NCBI GenBank assembly: GCA_040219235.1
Contig: JAVJSV010000011.1
Coordinates: 930,001 to 994,000, forward strand
DNA: 64,000 nucleotides
From: Rhodospirillaceae bacterium
GTDB lineage: Bacteria; Pseudomonadota; Alphaproteobacteria; Rhodospirillales; Rhodospirillaceae
Direction: 5' to 3'
Part shown: piece after piece, positions 16,414-23,780 of the stretch
Numbering within the stretch: the stretch's first letter is position 1
Layout of the letters: every line of letters starts with the position of its first letter
The notes under the pieces: model-generated
Seen by the model: the letters and a program-made list of their open reading frames with translations, nothing else
Database searches by the model: none
Told to the model about the DNA's origin: nothing
Position numbers and translations under genes: made by a program

Positions 16414-16520
16414 CCCTTTTAATTCGAGTCTAGCGACGCTTAACTTTTACAAAGAATTGCAAAGATTAAATAACCTCAGCTAATGCTTTGTACCATATGA
16501 TACAGGAAGGTTTTGGCCGA

Positions 16521-16985
16521 CTACTTGTTAGCCTCGTTGATGCCCTTCAGCACCTCTTTAACCAAGTCGGGATTGCTGGATACGGCTATCCCCGCGGCAA
16601 GGGCAACGCCCGCAGCCATCATAGGGTTTTGTTGAATGAGGTGCGCCAATTGAGCCAGGATCTGCTTGTCCGCATTTTGTTTTGCGTATTCCTCTTGCCC
16701 GTTAAGGCCGTTTAGTTTTTCAGATGGCAAAGGAGTGCTGTCAGCTGATTTTTTGATCTTGGCTAATGCCCAAGCCACAATCACAATTAAAGCCGCAAAG
16801 ATAACGGAGCCACCTGCAACTGTTGCGCCTGCAACACCTGGTCCATAGCTTGCCGCAATCACCATAAAGGCAGTAACGCTTGCGCTTGTGATAGCAATAA
16901 GCAGAAAGCAAGCTGCCGTGCTAGCCATAACTTTTAATAGCGTGGCTCGAACAGCAACTTGCTCAATCGTAGATAAGAAAGACAT
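16521..16985 (-). CDS. Small membrane protein, holin/YqjE-like
   Basis: The 154-residue protein has two long hydrophobic helices at about 20-45 and 50-75 and a third hydrophobic patch near 122-136 (MMAAGVALAAGIAV). The soluble part between is polar. It follows the DUF883 gene by 28 bases and is probably co-transcribed from the EcfG-type promoter at 17308-17332. The arrangement resembles the yqjD-yqjE unit, in which a DUF883 protein and a phage-holin-like membrane protein are stress-induced. The exact family assignment is uncertain. Confidence 0.65.
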   Translation of the reverse strand: MSFLSTIEQVAVRATLLKVMASTAACFLLIAITSASVTAFMVIAASYGPGVAGATVAGGSVIFAALIVIVAWALAKIKKSADSTPLPSEKLNGLNGQEEYAKQNADKQILAQLAHLIQQNPMMAAGVALAAGIAVSSNPDLVKEVLKGINEANK

Positions 16986-17013
16986 TATATTTTCTGCTTA
17001 ATCTGACTCGAGA

Positions 17014-17271
17014 CTATCTATTAAGGGCTTTGCCAATGATCAATCCAATACTGAAAGCAGTCAGTGTGGTGGCAAAAGGACGATCTTCGATCGTTGCCTG
17101 AAGAGCGTTAACACCAGCTGCTCCAGCATCTACAGCTTGCTGTGATTTTGCTTTCGCCGTGGCCTTAACGTCGGCACGTACAGCGGTGGTGAGCTCAGAG
17201 ATATCGCTTTTAAGAGCTTCAAAATCGTCGCGAAGCGCTTTAATTTCTTTGTCATATGTTTGAGTAGACAT
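17014..17271 (-). CDS. DUF883 (ElaB/YqjD-like) membrane-anchored protein
   Basis: This 85-residue protein has a long amphipathic N-terminal helix rich in Lys/Asp/Ala (IKALRDDFEALKSDISELT) and a C-terminal anchor with ERPFAT-like EDRPFATTLTAFSIGLIIGKAL, the DUF883 signature. In E. coli, YqjD anchors ribosomes to the membrane in stationary phase. GGAGCTC precedes the ATG. A perfect GGAAC-N16-CGTT promoter lies 37-61 bases upstream, so general-stress control is expected. Confidence 0.88.
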   Translation of the reverse strand: MSTQTYDKEIKALRDDFEALKSDISELTTAVRADVKATAKAKSQQAVDAGAAGVNALQATIEDRPFATTLTAFSIGLIIGKALNR

Positions 17272-17307
17272 GGTGAGCTCCTTTATTAAGTAAAGTTACA
17301 CCTTAGA

Positions 17308-17332
17308 AACGGTTCAGCGTCCACTTTGTTCC
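17308..17332 (-). promoter_or_regulatory. EcfG-type general-stress promoter (DUF883 unit)
   Basis: On the minus strand GGAAC (17332-17328) and CGTT (17311-17308) are separated by exactly 16 bases, the consensus of the alphaproteobacterial EcfG sigma factor. The predicted start of transcription is near 17300, about 30 bases before the DUF883 ATG. Confidence 0.8.
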
Positions 17333-17359
17333 CTGAACGTTACTAAGTTTTCGATCTAT

Positions 17360-18511
17360 TTATGCTGACTCTTGATATGGCTGTGGTGCTGGCGGGGGTG
17401 GATCCCCTGCCGTTGCTTCAGGAAGAGTGCTTTCCTTGGTTTCAATACGTTGACGCTCATTGATAATAAAACTGATAAATACATCAGTAATAACAACGAT
17501 GGGCAGCGCTAGAATTACACCAGTTGCACCAAGCAAAGACCCGCCAACCAGCAAGCCAAAAATGATCCATAGAGGGTGAGTTCTGACGTTGCGCCCTACG
17601 AAAAAGGGTGAAAACACAGCAGTCTCTAAGATCTGACTGGTGCCATAAAGAAGGCAAATCAAAATAAGTGGTAGGATATCATTGAATTGCGCAAAAGCTG
17701 CCACAAGGGCGATGCCAAAGAGCACCAGATTTCCTACAACAGGGACTATGGCGGATAATCCGGTGAGAACCCCAATCAAAACGGCGTTTTCTAACCCGAT
17801 AACTAGCAGCCCTACTGAATGGATTACGGCTTGTGTCAGCATAACAAGACTCTGGCCTCGGATTAATCCTGATAATTTTACGTGTATTGCATTCATCAGG
17901 AATTTCGCAGTTGAGCGTTGGTTTTGAGGAAAAATAGTCTTGAGTGCTTCGATAGCATTGTGACCATCTTTCAGCAGGAAAAAACACACGAATGGTGTAA
18001 GTACCGTGAACAGGATCAGGTCAACCGCTGAGAACACAAGGTTAACAGCCTGGCTCGCCGGCTCTTCCGTCTTATCTATTATCGATTTGACATCCAGATC
18101 ATTCGAGATCAAATCGCTTTTGCTGACGCCAGGCACATGGTTATCTAAGAACGTGATGAGCTTTGACTTTGCGCCCGATATAAGCTCTGGCCAGGCGCGG
18201 ATGAAGCTGCTGATCTGATCCATAATCAGTGGAATAAGAATCATCAGCAGGGCAATGAATGCACCGCAGAAAACCATCGTGACAACAAAAGCACCCAAAG
18301 ATTTTCTGCAGCCCCATGCCTCTAACTTGTCAACGACCGGCATCGCTATGTATGCAAATACGGCACCAGCCAAAAACGGTGTGCTTGCGCCGCCCAGAGC
18401 AATAAGCAGTCCGATGACGACGACTGAGCATAACCCGAAAATAATGGCGAACTTAAGCCGGTTGTTTCGAGGGGGAATGGAGGAGGGATTCGTCAATGTC
18501 ATAGACGCCAA
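17360..18511 (-). CDS. AI-2E/PerM-family transporter
   Basis: The 383 residues have about eight transmembrane helices with the periplasmic-type domain between helices 3 and 4 (DQISSFIRAWPELISGAKSK). The C-terminal half holds PF01594-like segments (LTGLSAIVPVVGN, then VGRNVRTHPLWIIFGLLVGGSLLGATGVILALP). Members export small molecules or ions (AI-2, Na+); the substrate here is unknown. The cytoplasmic tail is Pro-rich. It lies 73 bases downstream of the DUF1328 gene with no promoter recognised between them, so it may be read through from the EcfG-type promoter at 18823-18847. Confidence 0.87.
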   Translation of the reverse strand: MASMTLTNPSSIPPRNNRLKFAIIFGLCSVVVIGLLIALGGASTPFLAGAVFAYIAMPVVDKLEAWGCRKSLGAFVVTMVFCGAFIALLMILIPLIMDQISSFIRAWPELISGAKSKLITFLDNHVPGVSKSDLISNDLDVKSIIDKTEEPASQAVNLVFSAVDLILFTVLTPFVCFFLLKDGHNAIEALKTIFPQNQRSTAKFLMNAIHVKLSGLIRGQSLVMLTQAVIHSVGLLVIGLENAVLIGVLTGLSAIVPVVGNLVLFGIALVAAFAQFNDILPLILICLLYGTSQILETAVFSPFFVGRNVRTHPLWIIFGLLVGGSLLGATGVILALPIVVITDVFISFIINERQRIETKESTLPEATAGDPPPPAPQPYQESA

Positions 18512-18584
18512 TGCGCTGTGGAGGGGGCTAGAAGTGAAAGAGCGCCGCGTTGTGCAGTGCTCTTCTCAAGAACAACCCTTTAAT

Positions 18585-18755
18585 TTAGAGGTTGGTTTTT
18601 CGTCCCATGCCAAATATGAGCGAAATCACCAGTAGCACAAGGAACACAAAGAAGAGAATTTGAGCAATGCCTGATGCAGCTGCTGCTACTCCACCGAAAC
18701 CGAATAGCCCTGCAATCAAAGCCAAAATCAAAAATGTAAGAGCCCAACTAAGCAT
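18585..18755 (-). CDS. DUF1328 (YtjA-type) small membrane protein
   Basis: A 56-residue protein beginning [20 protein letters not shown], with two hydrophobic helices separated by [12 protein letters not shown] and ending in a basic tail GMGRKTNL. This is the DUF1328/UPF0391 pattern. AAGGA lies eight bases before the ATG. These proteins are typically stress-induced in alphaproteobacteria, often beside CsbD or DUF883 genes; the function is not established. An EcfG-type promoter is 68-92 bases upstream. Confidence 0.88.
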   Translation of the reverse strand: MLSWALTFLILALIAGLFGFGGVAAAASGIAQILFFVFLVLLVISLIFGMGRKTNL

Positions 18756-18822
18756 TATCTTATCCTTTCGTTTTCGTTTCTGCTGCGAGCATCGGGTGCT
18801 TATCCGTTTTACTCACTTACAA

Positions 18823-18847
18823 AACGAACGCCGAGGGTATTGGTTCC
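18823..18847 (-). promoter_or_regulatory. EcfG-type general-stress promoter (DUF1328)
   Basis: Minus-strand GGAAC (18847-18843) and CGTT, with 16 bases to the CGTT at 18826-18823. A second CGTT directly adjoins it (18830-18827, spacing 12), which is off-consensus. It faces the DUF1328 gene. Confidence 0.78.
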
Positions 18848-18887
18848 ATGTTAGCTTTATTGAAAAGCCAATGGTTGGCCCCAAAAG

Positions 18888-18929
18888 ACAAAGAGCCGCT
18901 CCTTTGAAGCTGCGACTCTGTTCTTTGTT
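18888..18929 (-). terminator. Probable intrinsic terminator after the sigma/anti-sigma unit
   Basis: On the minus strand AGAGTCGC pairs with GCGGCTCT (one wobble), extended by ACAAAG/TTTGT ends, and is followed by a T-rich run. It lies just after the stop of the small anti-sigma-like gene. Confidence 0.5.
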
Positions 18930-18945
18930 TAATTACTAATGGAGG

Positions 18946-19143
18946 CTAATGGACAGTACTTGCGCCACCATAAATTTTTCTCAGATGCTGAGCTTGTTGC
19001 TGATAAGCTTTAACAGTGAATTCCGCGTCCGGGTTATCAGCAATATAATGTTCTAGTGCTCTTTTCGTTTTGCTTTCAAGCTCGCCATCAACATATGCGC
19101 TCAGGTCACTCGGCGTGAAGAACTCTACTCTTTCTAAGGTCAT
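18946..19143 (-). CDS. Small anti-sigma-like protein
   Basis: 65 residues; the segment TPSDLSAYVDGELESKTKRALEHYIADNPD matches the N-terminal helices of anti-sigma factors, without zinc ligands and without any membrane helix. It follows the ECF sigma gene by 18 bases, so it is probably the cognate soluble anti-sigma factor. It lacks the conserved NepR region, so it is not the usual partner of EcfG. Direct binding to the sigma factor is inferred from order and motif. Confidence 0.7.
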   Translation of the reverse strand: MTLERVEFFTPSDLSAYVDGELESKTKRALEHYIADNPDAEFTVKAYQQQAQHLRKIYGGASTVH

Positions 19144-19161
19144 ATTTTACGTGCACCATTT

Positions 19162-19716
19162 TCATGCTGCCCTTTCGTTTTTGCTCCCTTTAGCCCCATT
19201 TGAATTCACTCTCTCTTGAATGGCTCTAAGCTTCTCTCGTGTTCTAAAGAGCCGTGACTTTATCGTTCCAATCTCAACGTCAAAAATATTTGATAACTGA
19301 TCGTATGTCTTACCTTCTACACTAACGAGGCGCAGCAACTCTTGTTCCGTCGCTTCCAGTTGATTAAACGCTCTTTCAAAATCTCTCATTTCCAAAGATT
19401 TCTCCTGCATTTGTGGTGTAGATGCACTTTCCTGCCAGTCTTCAATTTCAACTTGATGGCCGCGCCGTGCCACACGCCGCACTTCATCGATGAACTCATT
19501 ATGCATGATCGTGAATAACCAGGACTTCATGTTAGTGCCCATCTGATACTGTTTAAGGCGGGACAGGGCGCGTTCTAAACTTGTTTGCACCAAATCTTCA
19601 GCTTGGGTGACATTCTTCGTCAGCTTAAGTGCATAGCGCTCAAGAGCCGAGATATGCGTCGTTAATTCTTGAGGGTCAGTTTTTGTGGCGTCAGAAAACT
19701 GTTCTAACGTAGCCAT
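19162..19716 (-). CDS. ECF-type RNA polymerase sigma factor
   Basis: In 184 residues, region 2 spans about 25-90 (NVTQAEDLVQTSLERAL, then TNMKSWLFTIMHNEFIDEVRR, the -10-recognition and core-binding helices). Region 4 spans about 115-170 (LEATEQELLRLVSVEGKTYDQLSNI, then IGTIKSRLFRTREKL, the -35-recognition HTH). AGGAG precedes the ATG. Its neighbours carry six EcfG-type promoters, and the protein resembles EcfG in length and region-4 sequence, so it may be a general-stress sigma. However, its own upstream region has no such promoter and no PhyR or NepR gene is nearby. Identity as EcfG is therefore tentative. Confidence 0.88.
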   Translation of the reverse strand: MATLEQFSDATKTDPQELTTHISALERYALKLTKNVTQAEDLVQTSLERALSRLKQYQMGTNMKSWLFTIMHNEFIDEVRRVARRGHQVEIEDWQESASTPQMQEKSLEMRDFERAFNQLEATEQELLRLVSVEGKTYDQLSNIFDVEIGTIKSRLFRTREKLRAIQERVNSNGAKGSKNERAA

Positions 19717-19869
19717 TTGGTTTCTCCTCTTGTTATCGCGTTTACGTCGATGTTGCTGAGGAGAGGGTAGCTATCTGTGACCTTTAAACAAGGAAAAGAT
19801 GTGCATAAAAATGGCACAAAACCTACGTTGTAGACCTTTGAGTAGGGTGTGTTTTTGACCAACAAGATG

Positions 19870-19886
19870 GTTCAATCTAATTGAAC
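19870..19886. promoter_or_regulatory. 17-bp palindrome in the sigma/RHH intergenic region
   Basis: GTTCAAT (19870-19876), CTA, and ATTGAAC (19880-19886) form a perfect 7-3-7 inverted repeat between the divergent sigma gene (start 19716) and the ribbon-helix-helix gene (start 20033). A natural candidate binder is the RHH protein; this is inference. The rest of the 316-base gap shows no gene. Confidence 0.5.
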
Positions 19887-20032
19887 TCAGATACCCATTT
19901 TAGTGGTCTTTCACCTCTTTGAGGAAATGCCTTAAAATGAGTATTTTTACGCACTTGCGCGTTTCACGTGGTATGAGTGTCGTTTGTTGAGTTGGTGACT
20001 GGCTTGCAGGTTTTGAGATAGGAAAAAAGCAG

Positions 20033-20260
20033 ATGACCAAACCGAAGAGAGCTTACAGAACAGAGCGTTTGCAAATTATGCTCGATGAAGAAGAACTCAA
20101 AGCAATAGAAGAATGGCGTTACGAAATGCGCCTACCGTCTCGTTCTGCAGCCATTCGGGAATTGCTGAGAATCGGCTTAGACACTCAAGAAAAAGCGGAA
20201 CCAGCTGATTTGCAGGCCAAATCAACTGATTTTACGGTGCTGCCGGAAGCGGAAAAGTAG
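20033..20260 (+). CDS. Ribbon-helix-helix (CopG/Arc-like) DNA-binding protein
   Basis: Residues 10-53 give a classical RHH fold: a beta strand RLQIMLDEEEL, helix A (KAIEEWRYEMR) and helix B (SRSAAIRELLRIGLD) with the conserved turn LPSRS. The remaining ~22 residues are a polar tail. AGGAAA lies ten bases upstream of the ATG. No toxin gene follows, so it is more likely a stand-alone repressor than an antitoxin. It is divergent from the ECF sigma gene with a 17-bp palindrome between, which it may bind. Confidence 0.82.
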   Translation: MTKPKRAYRTERLQIMLDEEELKAIEEWRYEMRLPSRSAAIRELLRIGLDTQEKAEPADLQAKSTDFTVLPEAEK

Positions 20261-20463
20261 TTTAACCGCGCAATGCAGCAAGCCTTTTTAAGTCCAGTCA
20301 CGCCTTATTCATCGTTCGAATAGGTCTCTCCGGATCAAATACATCAACTTCCGCTCACGCCTGATGAAAGGCAGATAACTCTATTTGTGGTGAATGATCT
20401 TTCGAGATCATGTTGCTGCGCTGATAGAATTATGCCTGTTGTACTGCAAGTTGTGTGTCTTAC

Positions 20464-20488
20464 GGAACTTTGTGCTTTCATATGCGTT
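20464..20488 (+). promoter_or_regulatory. EcfG-type general-stress promoter (entericidin)
   Basis: GGAAC (20464-20468) and CGTT (20485-20488) are 16 bases apart on the plus strand, 46-70 bases before the entericidin ATG at 20534. The 20261-20463 stretch upstream shows no gene. Confidence 0.8.
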
Positions 20489-20533
20489 TATCTCAAGCGA
20501 TCTTAATTTGTCATAAGTAGGAGAGGTTAAAGT

Positions 20534-20683
20534 ATGTTTGACATGACAGTATTTCTAAAGCGCATCGCCACTGTGATCTTTGGCGTATTTCTGATGGCAG
20601 GTCTTTCAGGCTGTAATACTGTTGAGGGTGTCGGTCGTGATGTTGAATCAGTTGGCGACGGTATTGAAGACGCTGCTGATTAA
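20534..20683 (+). CDS. Entericidin A/B-family small lipoprotein
   Basis: A 49-residue protein with a signal peptide and lipobox (LMAGLSGCNTVEGVG) and a short mature part, VGRDVESVGDGIEDAAD, that closely matches entericidins. Entericidin-type lipoproteins are small cell-envelope components induced in stationary phase or stress. GAGAGG precedes the ATG. It is a single-gene unit with an EcfG-type promoter upstream and a strong terminator 26 bases after the stop. Confidence 0.9.
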   Translation: MFDMTVFLKRIATVIFGVFLMAGLSGCNTVEGVGRDVESVGDGIEDAAD

Positions 20684-20708
20684 TTTCCACTACATCAGCC
20701 CAATAGAT

Positions 20709-20742
20709 AAAAACCCCGTACTCTTTTGAGTACGGGGTTTTT
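20709..20742. terminator. Strong bidirectional intrinsic terminator
   Basis: A perfect 15-bp stem (AAAAACCCCGTACTC at 20709-20723, complement at 20728-20742) with a TTTT loop and T/A flanks on both sides. It ends the entericidin transcript. Confidence 0.9.
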
Positions 20743-20795
20743 CTTTGCCTAATGGATCATCTTTATTTGCGCGATCTAAATAAGCAAAAAAAGAG

Positions 20796-20823
20796 AAATG
20801 CCGCGCTGAGAGGCGTGGCATTT
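20796..20823 (-). terminator. Intrinsic terminator of the acidic-repeat protein gene
   Basis: Read on the minus strand, AAATGCCACGC pairs with GCGCGGCATTT (one wobble) around a six-base loop and is followed by CTCTTTTTTT. It lies 55-83 bases after the stop of the gene ending at 20879. A second hairpin (ATGCCACCT/AGGTGGCAT, about 20830-20859) sits between them. Confidence 0.75.
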
Positions 20824-20878
20824 CCGTTTATGCCACCTGGGCGGTGGGGGAGGTGGCATTAGAAGAGCGGGATTAGCT

Positions 20879-21235
20879 CTATTGATCTTCTGGTAGATCG
20901 ACGTCTACAGATGGAACTTCAATTGTTTTTTCCTTCATTTCGACGTCAACATCAGGAACTTCTATTTTTACATCTTCACTACCGACTTCAACGTCAACAA
21001 CATCTACATCAACATCTGGTATGCGCCCGCCTTCAACGTCTATGTCGCCACTTACCGTGGGTGCGCGTCCATCTTTTGTTTTCACAACGTCGTAATCAGG
21101 AAGTTCACCAGGGTCCACTTCGACTGAAGATTCGATGCTGGGCAAGGCGCCACTATCATTGACATCTAGGTCGACGGTGTAAAAGGCAACCACTGCAATC
21201 ACGATAATTGCGATAGCACCAATAACAAATCTCAT
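20879..21235 (-). CDS. Acidic repeat protein with N-terminal membrane anchor
   Basis: 118 residues: one hydrophobic N-terminal helix (FVIGAIAIIVIAVVAFYTV), then a highly acidic tail with repeated PDVDV-type units (IPDVDVDVVDVEVG, VPDVDVEMKEK, VPSVDVDLPED), alternating hydrophobic and acidic residues every second position. The pattern suggests beta-strand repeats or a metal-binding acidic surface; no known family was recognised. The helix would place the tail in the periplasm. An EcfG-type promoter lies 94-118 bases upstream and a terminator downstream, so it is a stress-regulated single-gene unit. Confidence 0.75.
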   Translation of the reverse strand: MRFVIGAIAIIVIAVVAFYTVDLDVNDSGALPSIESSVEVDPGELPDYDVVKTKDGRAPTVSGDIDVEGGRIPDVDVDVVDVEVGSEDVKIEVPDVDVEMKEKTIEVPSVDVDLPEDQ

Positions 21236-21328
21236 TTTTATTCTCCTTTATTTGTGTCTCAATACTTTGTCTTGCCACTCTGAATCGCTAAGGGCAGAGG
21301 TCGCTAATGTCTTGAGTAGTGACAGTAG

Positions 21329-21353
21329 AACGCTAAAGAGAAGCGAATGTTCC
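21329..21353 (-). promoter_or_regulatory. EcfG-type general-stress promoter (acidic-repeat protein)
   Basis: Minus-strand GGAAC (21353-21349) and CGTT (21332-21329) are 16 bases apart and face the gene starting at 21235. Confidence 0.75.
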
Positions 21354-21409
21354 TGATGGAAGAGTTGCTAAACATAAAAAAGTCATCAGAAGTACCTGCA
21401 TGCAGTTTT

Positions 21410-22015
21410 TTACTTTTCTGTAAGCCATTGCTCCTCAGCAAAGGACCAATTCACAAGGTGGTTCAAGAATATATCTACGTATCGTTGACGCTCGTTTTTG
21501 TAGTCCAGATAGTACGCGTGTTCCCAAACGTCGCAGCATACCAGCACTGTTTCACCATCGACCAGTGGGCATTCAGCGTCATGAGTTGAGCGGACGCGGA
21601 GTCCCTCTTTACCGGCTGTGAGCCAAGCCCATCCGCTACCGAACTCGCTGGTCGCTACTTTCTTAAATTTTTCACTAAAGGCATCAAAGCTACCGAAACT
21701 TTTATTTAAAGCCTCAGAAAAGGGACCAGAAGGTTTGCCACCTCCATCTGGCGAAAGTGACTGCCAGTAAATGTTATGGTTCCAAATCTGCGCAGCCACA
21801 TTGAACAGATCTTTGCGGTCAGAATTCTTATTTGCAAAGTGAATCAGATCTTCAAGTGATAATTGTGCGGCCTTGTCAAAATCGTCGATCTTATCATTTG
21901 TTTTATCGACGTATCCCTTGTGATGTTTGCTGTAATGCGTCTCCACTGTTTGTTTTGATATGTGTGGCTCCAAAGCATCCATAGCAAAAGGGAGTTGAGG
22001 TAAAGTAATATGCAT
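21410..22015 (-). CDS. sodB: Iron superoxide dismutase
   Basis: The 201 residues have all four metal ligands of Fe/Mn-SOD: His27 (VETHYSKHHKGYV), His80 (IWNHNIYW), Asp162 and His166 (DVWEHAYYLDY). The AAQIWNHNIYWQSLSPDGGGKPSG segment is typical of the iron type. It converts superoxide to O2 and H2O2 in the cytoplasm; no signal peptide is present. AGAGGAAA lies just before the ATG. An EcfG-type promoter is 85-109 bases upstream, so it belongs to the stress regulon of this region. Confidence 0.96.
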   Translation of the reverse strand: MHITLPQLPFAMDALEPHISKQTVETHYSKHHKGYVDKTNDKIDDFDKAAQLSLEDLIHFANKNSDRKDLFNVAAQIWNHNIYWQSLSPDGGGKPSGPFSEALNKSFGSFDAFSEKFKKVATSEFGSGWAWLTAGKEGLRVRSTHDAECPLVDGETVLVCCDVWEHAYYLDYKNERQRYVDIFLNHLVNWSFAEEQWLTEK

Positions 22016-22099
22016 TTTGATTTCCTCTGTTAGACAACTAGAAAGTCGAGGGGGTTGTGATGCACGCAGTGTCAGTTAGGCGGCACACCTTAAACCTCA

Positions 22100-22124
22100 A
22101 ACGCTTCTCATATGTGAAGGTTCC
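22100..22124 (-). promoter_or_regulatory. EcfG-type general-stress promoter (sodB)
   Basis: Minus-strand GGAAC (22124-22120) and CGTT (22103-22100) are 16 bases apart, upstream of sodB. Confidence 0.8.
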
Positions 22125-22275
22125 GTATTTAATGCATTAAGGATCTGATTTTGGCCTTGATGCCAGAGATGGATCCCTTCCAAAGGGCTGTTTTCTTTAG
22201 TTTTCTCTGGAATTTCCATGAGGATGCTTATGAAGCTGGTATTCGTCTAATTGAAAGTTATGAGAGGCGTACACT

Positions 22276-23316
22276 ATGAGAGTTTATGAAATAGGCGATT
22301 ATTCGACCGGTCTTAATCTGCATATTGTTGAACGCCCTCGTCCTACACCCGGGCATGGCGAAGTTCTGATGAAGGTCAGGGCCACAGGTCTCAACGCCCG
22401 CGACCTCTCAATTATGGAAGGCGCCTTATCGACACGGGCGATGCCTTACACGCGGGTGCCTCTTAGTGATAACGCCGGGGATGTTGCTGTCGTCGGTCCT
22501 GGAGTCACAAATGTGGTCGTTGGAGATCGCGTGACCATGACCCACTACTGGCAGTGGCTTGATGGTGATTGGCATGCCTCTATGGCAGAGCAGGATTACT
22601 CGGCGACATTGGACGGCTTTTTGGCTGAAGAAGTTGTGGTGCCAGCTGCGGCTCTTGTGCGTATCCCCGACAGCTTGTCTTATGAAGAAGCGAGTACGTT
22701 GCAAAGTGCGGGCCTCACGGCCTGGAACGCGGTTGTTGAGGCGGGTGGCGTGCGCCCCAGCGATACAGTCCTGACTCTTGGGACCGGTGGAGTTTCGGTG
22801 TTCGGCATGCAATGGGCAAAAATGCTCGGTGCTCAGGTGATTGTGACGTCTTCCAGCGACGAGAAGCTTCAGCGGATGAAAGCGTTGGGCGCGGATCTGA
22901 CCATTAACTATAAAAACAACCCAAATTGGTCCGATGCCGTTCTTGAAATGACCGGTGGAGAAGGTGCCAATGTAGTGCTCAATAATGTGGGTATACAGGA
23001 GATGGAGAACTGTCTTTCGTCCTGTGCCTCAAACGGGCGTGTCATGTATATCGGCGCGAATCCGGTTGTGCATGGTCAGGGCTCTGGTGAGCCAGTTGTG
23101 CTGACGAGATTCCCAAATCTCATCATCAAAGATCTCACGATTAAAGGCATTATTGTCGGTAGTCGACGCATGCTAAAGGATTTGATCCAGGCGATGGCGA
23201 CCAACAAAATTAAACCTGTAATTGATCGGGTGTATGCCTTTGATGATTTTTTAGACGCGATTCCGTATATGAAAAGCGGTCACAAGATCGGAAAAATTGT
23301 CATCAAAGTGCATTAG
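22276..23316 (+). CDS. Zinc-independent MDR-family NAD(P)-dependent oxidoreductase
   Basis: 346 residues of the medium-chain dehydrogenase/reductase superfamily: GroES-like domain at about 1-140 (GEVLMKVRATGLNARDLSIMEG), then a Rossmann domain with TLGTGGVSVFGMQ and VTSSSDEKLQRMKALGAD. The catalytic and structural Cys clusters of zinc alcohol dehydrogenases are absent, so a quinone-oxidoreductase or enoyl-reductase type is likely, using NADPH on an activated C=C or quinone. It stands alone between sodB (divergent) and a four-TM protein gene (convergent). Confidence 0.87.
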   Translation: MRVYEIGDYSTGLNLHIVERPRPTPGHGEVLMKVRATGLNARDLSIMEGALSTRAMPYTRVPLSDNAGDVAVVGPGVTNVVVGDRVTMTHYWQWLDGDWHASMAEQDYSATLDGFLAEEVVVPAAALVRIPDSLSYEEASTLQSAGLTAWNAVVEAGGVRPSDTVLTLGTGGVSVFGMQWAKMLGAQVIVTSSSDEKLQRMKALGADLTINYKNNPNWSDAVLEMTGGEGANVVLNNVGIQEMENCLSSCASNGRVMYIGANPVVHGQGSGEPVVLTRFPNLIIKDLTIKGIIVGSRRMLKDLIQAMATNKIKPVIDRVYAFDDFLDAIPYMKSGHKIGKIVIKVH

Positions 23317-23329
23317 AGGGGCTTGCGTT

Positions 23330-23767
23330 TTAATCTGTATCGTTCGTTTTCTCGTAGCGCCTGACGGCACGTGGATAAGAAACCCAACCACTCACGAAGA
23401 ACAGCCAAGATAAACCTTCAGTTCTTAGCTCAGAGAGGTTCTTGTCTGTTATGCCATCGACGATCAGACCATAGACCCTGAGAGCAACGATAATGGTCAT
23501 AACCCCGACGATGATTGTTAAACAGGTCATGAATAATTTCGGACGGGCTAAGCCAATTAGAGCGGCAAAAAAGAGACTCGAAAACATAGCCCCAACCCCG
23601 GTGCGCAAGAACGTAACTGAATGGGCTTCGCCTGAGAGGCTAACGCCAAACATATCGATCCCCGCTAACGGGTTGAAGGCGTATAAACTCGCAAGGAATC
23701 CATATATTATTAGGGCCAAGCCCATCACTAGGCGTGCATACCACAGACGCAGTTTCGTGCTGCTCAT
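23330..23767 (-). CDS. Four-TM protein, DUF4345-like
   Basis: 145 residues with four hydrophobic helices (about 12-30, 52-72, 80-100, 118-135) and the segment LRTGVGAMFSSLFFAALIGLARP, resembling DUF4345 membrane proteins. Function unknown. It ends 13 bases past the convergent MDR gene and starts 13 bases after the RutA-like gene stop, so it is probably the second gene of that unit. Confidence 0.65.
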   Translation of the reverse strand: MSSTKLRLWYARLVMGLALIIYGFLASLYAFNPLAGIDMFGVSLSGEAHSVTFLRTGVGAMFSSLFFAALIGLARPKLFMTCLTIIVGVMTIIVALRVYGLIVDGITDKNLSELRTEGLSWLFFVSGWVSYPRAVRRYEKTNDTD

Positions 23768-23780
23768 GCCCGGTCTCCTC

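Noticed and set aside
20911-21162. Plus-strand ORF rich in Leu/His/Gln opposite the acidic-repeat gene
   Set aside because: Antisense reading of the GAC/GTC repeats; the minus frame has signal anchor, promoter and terminator.
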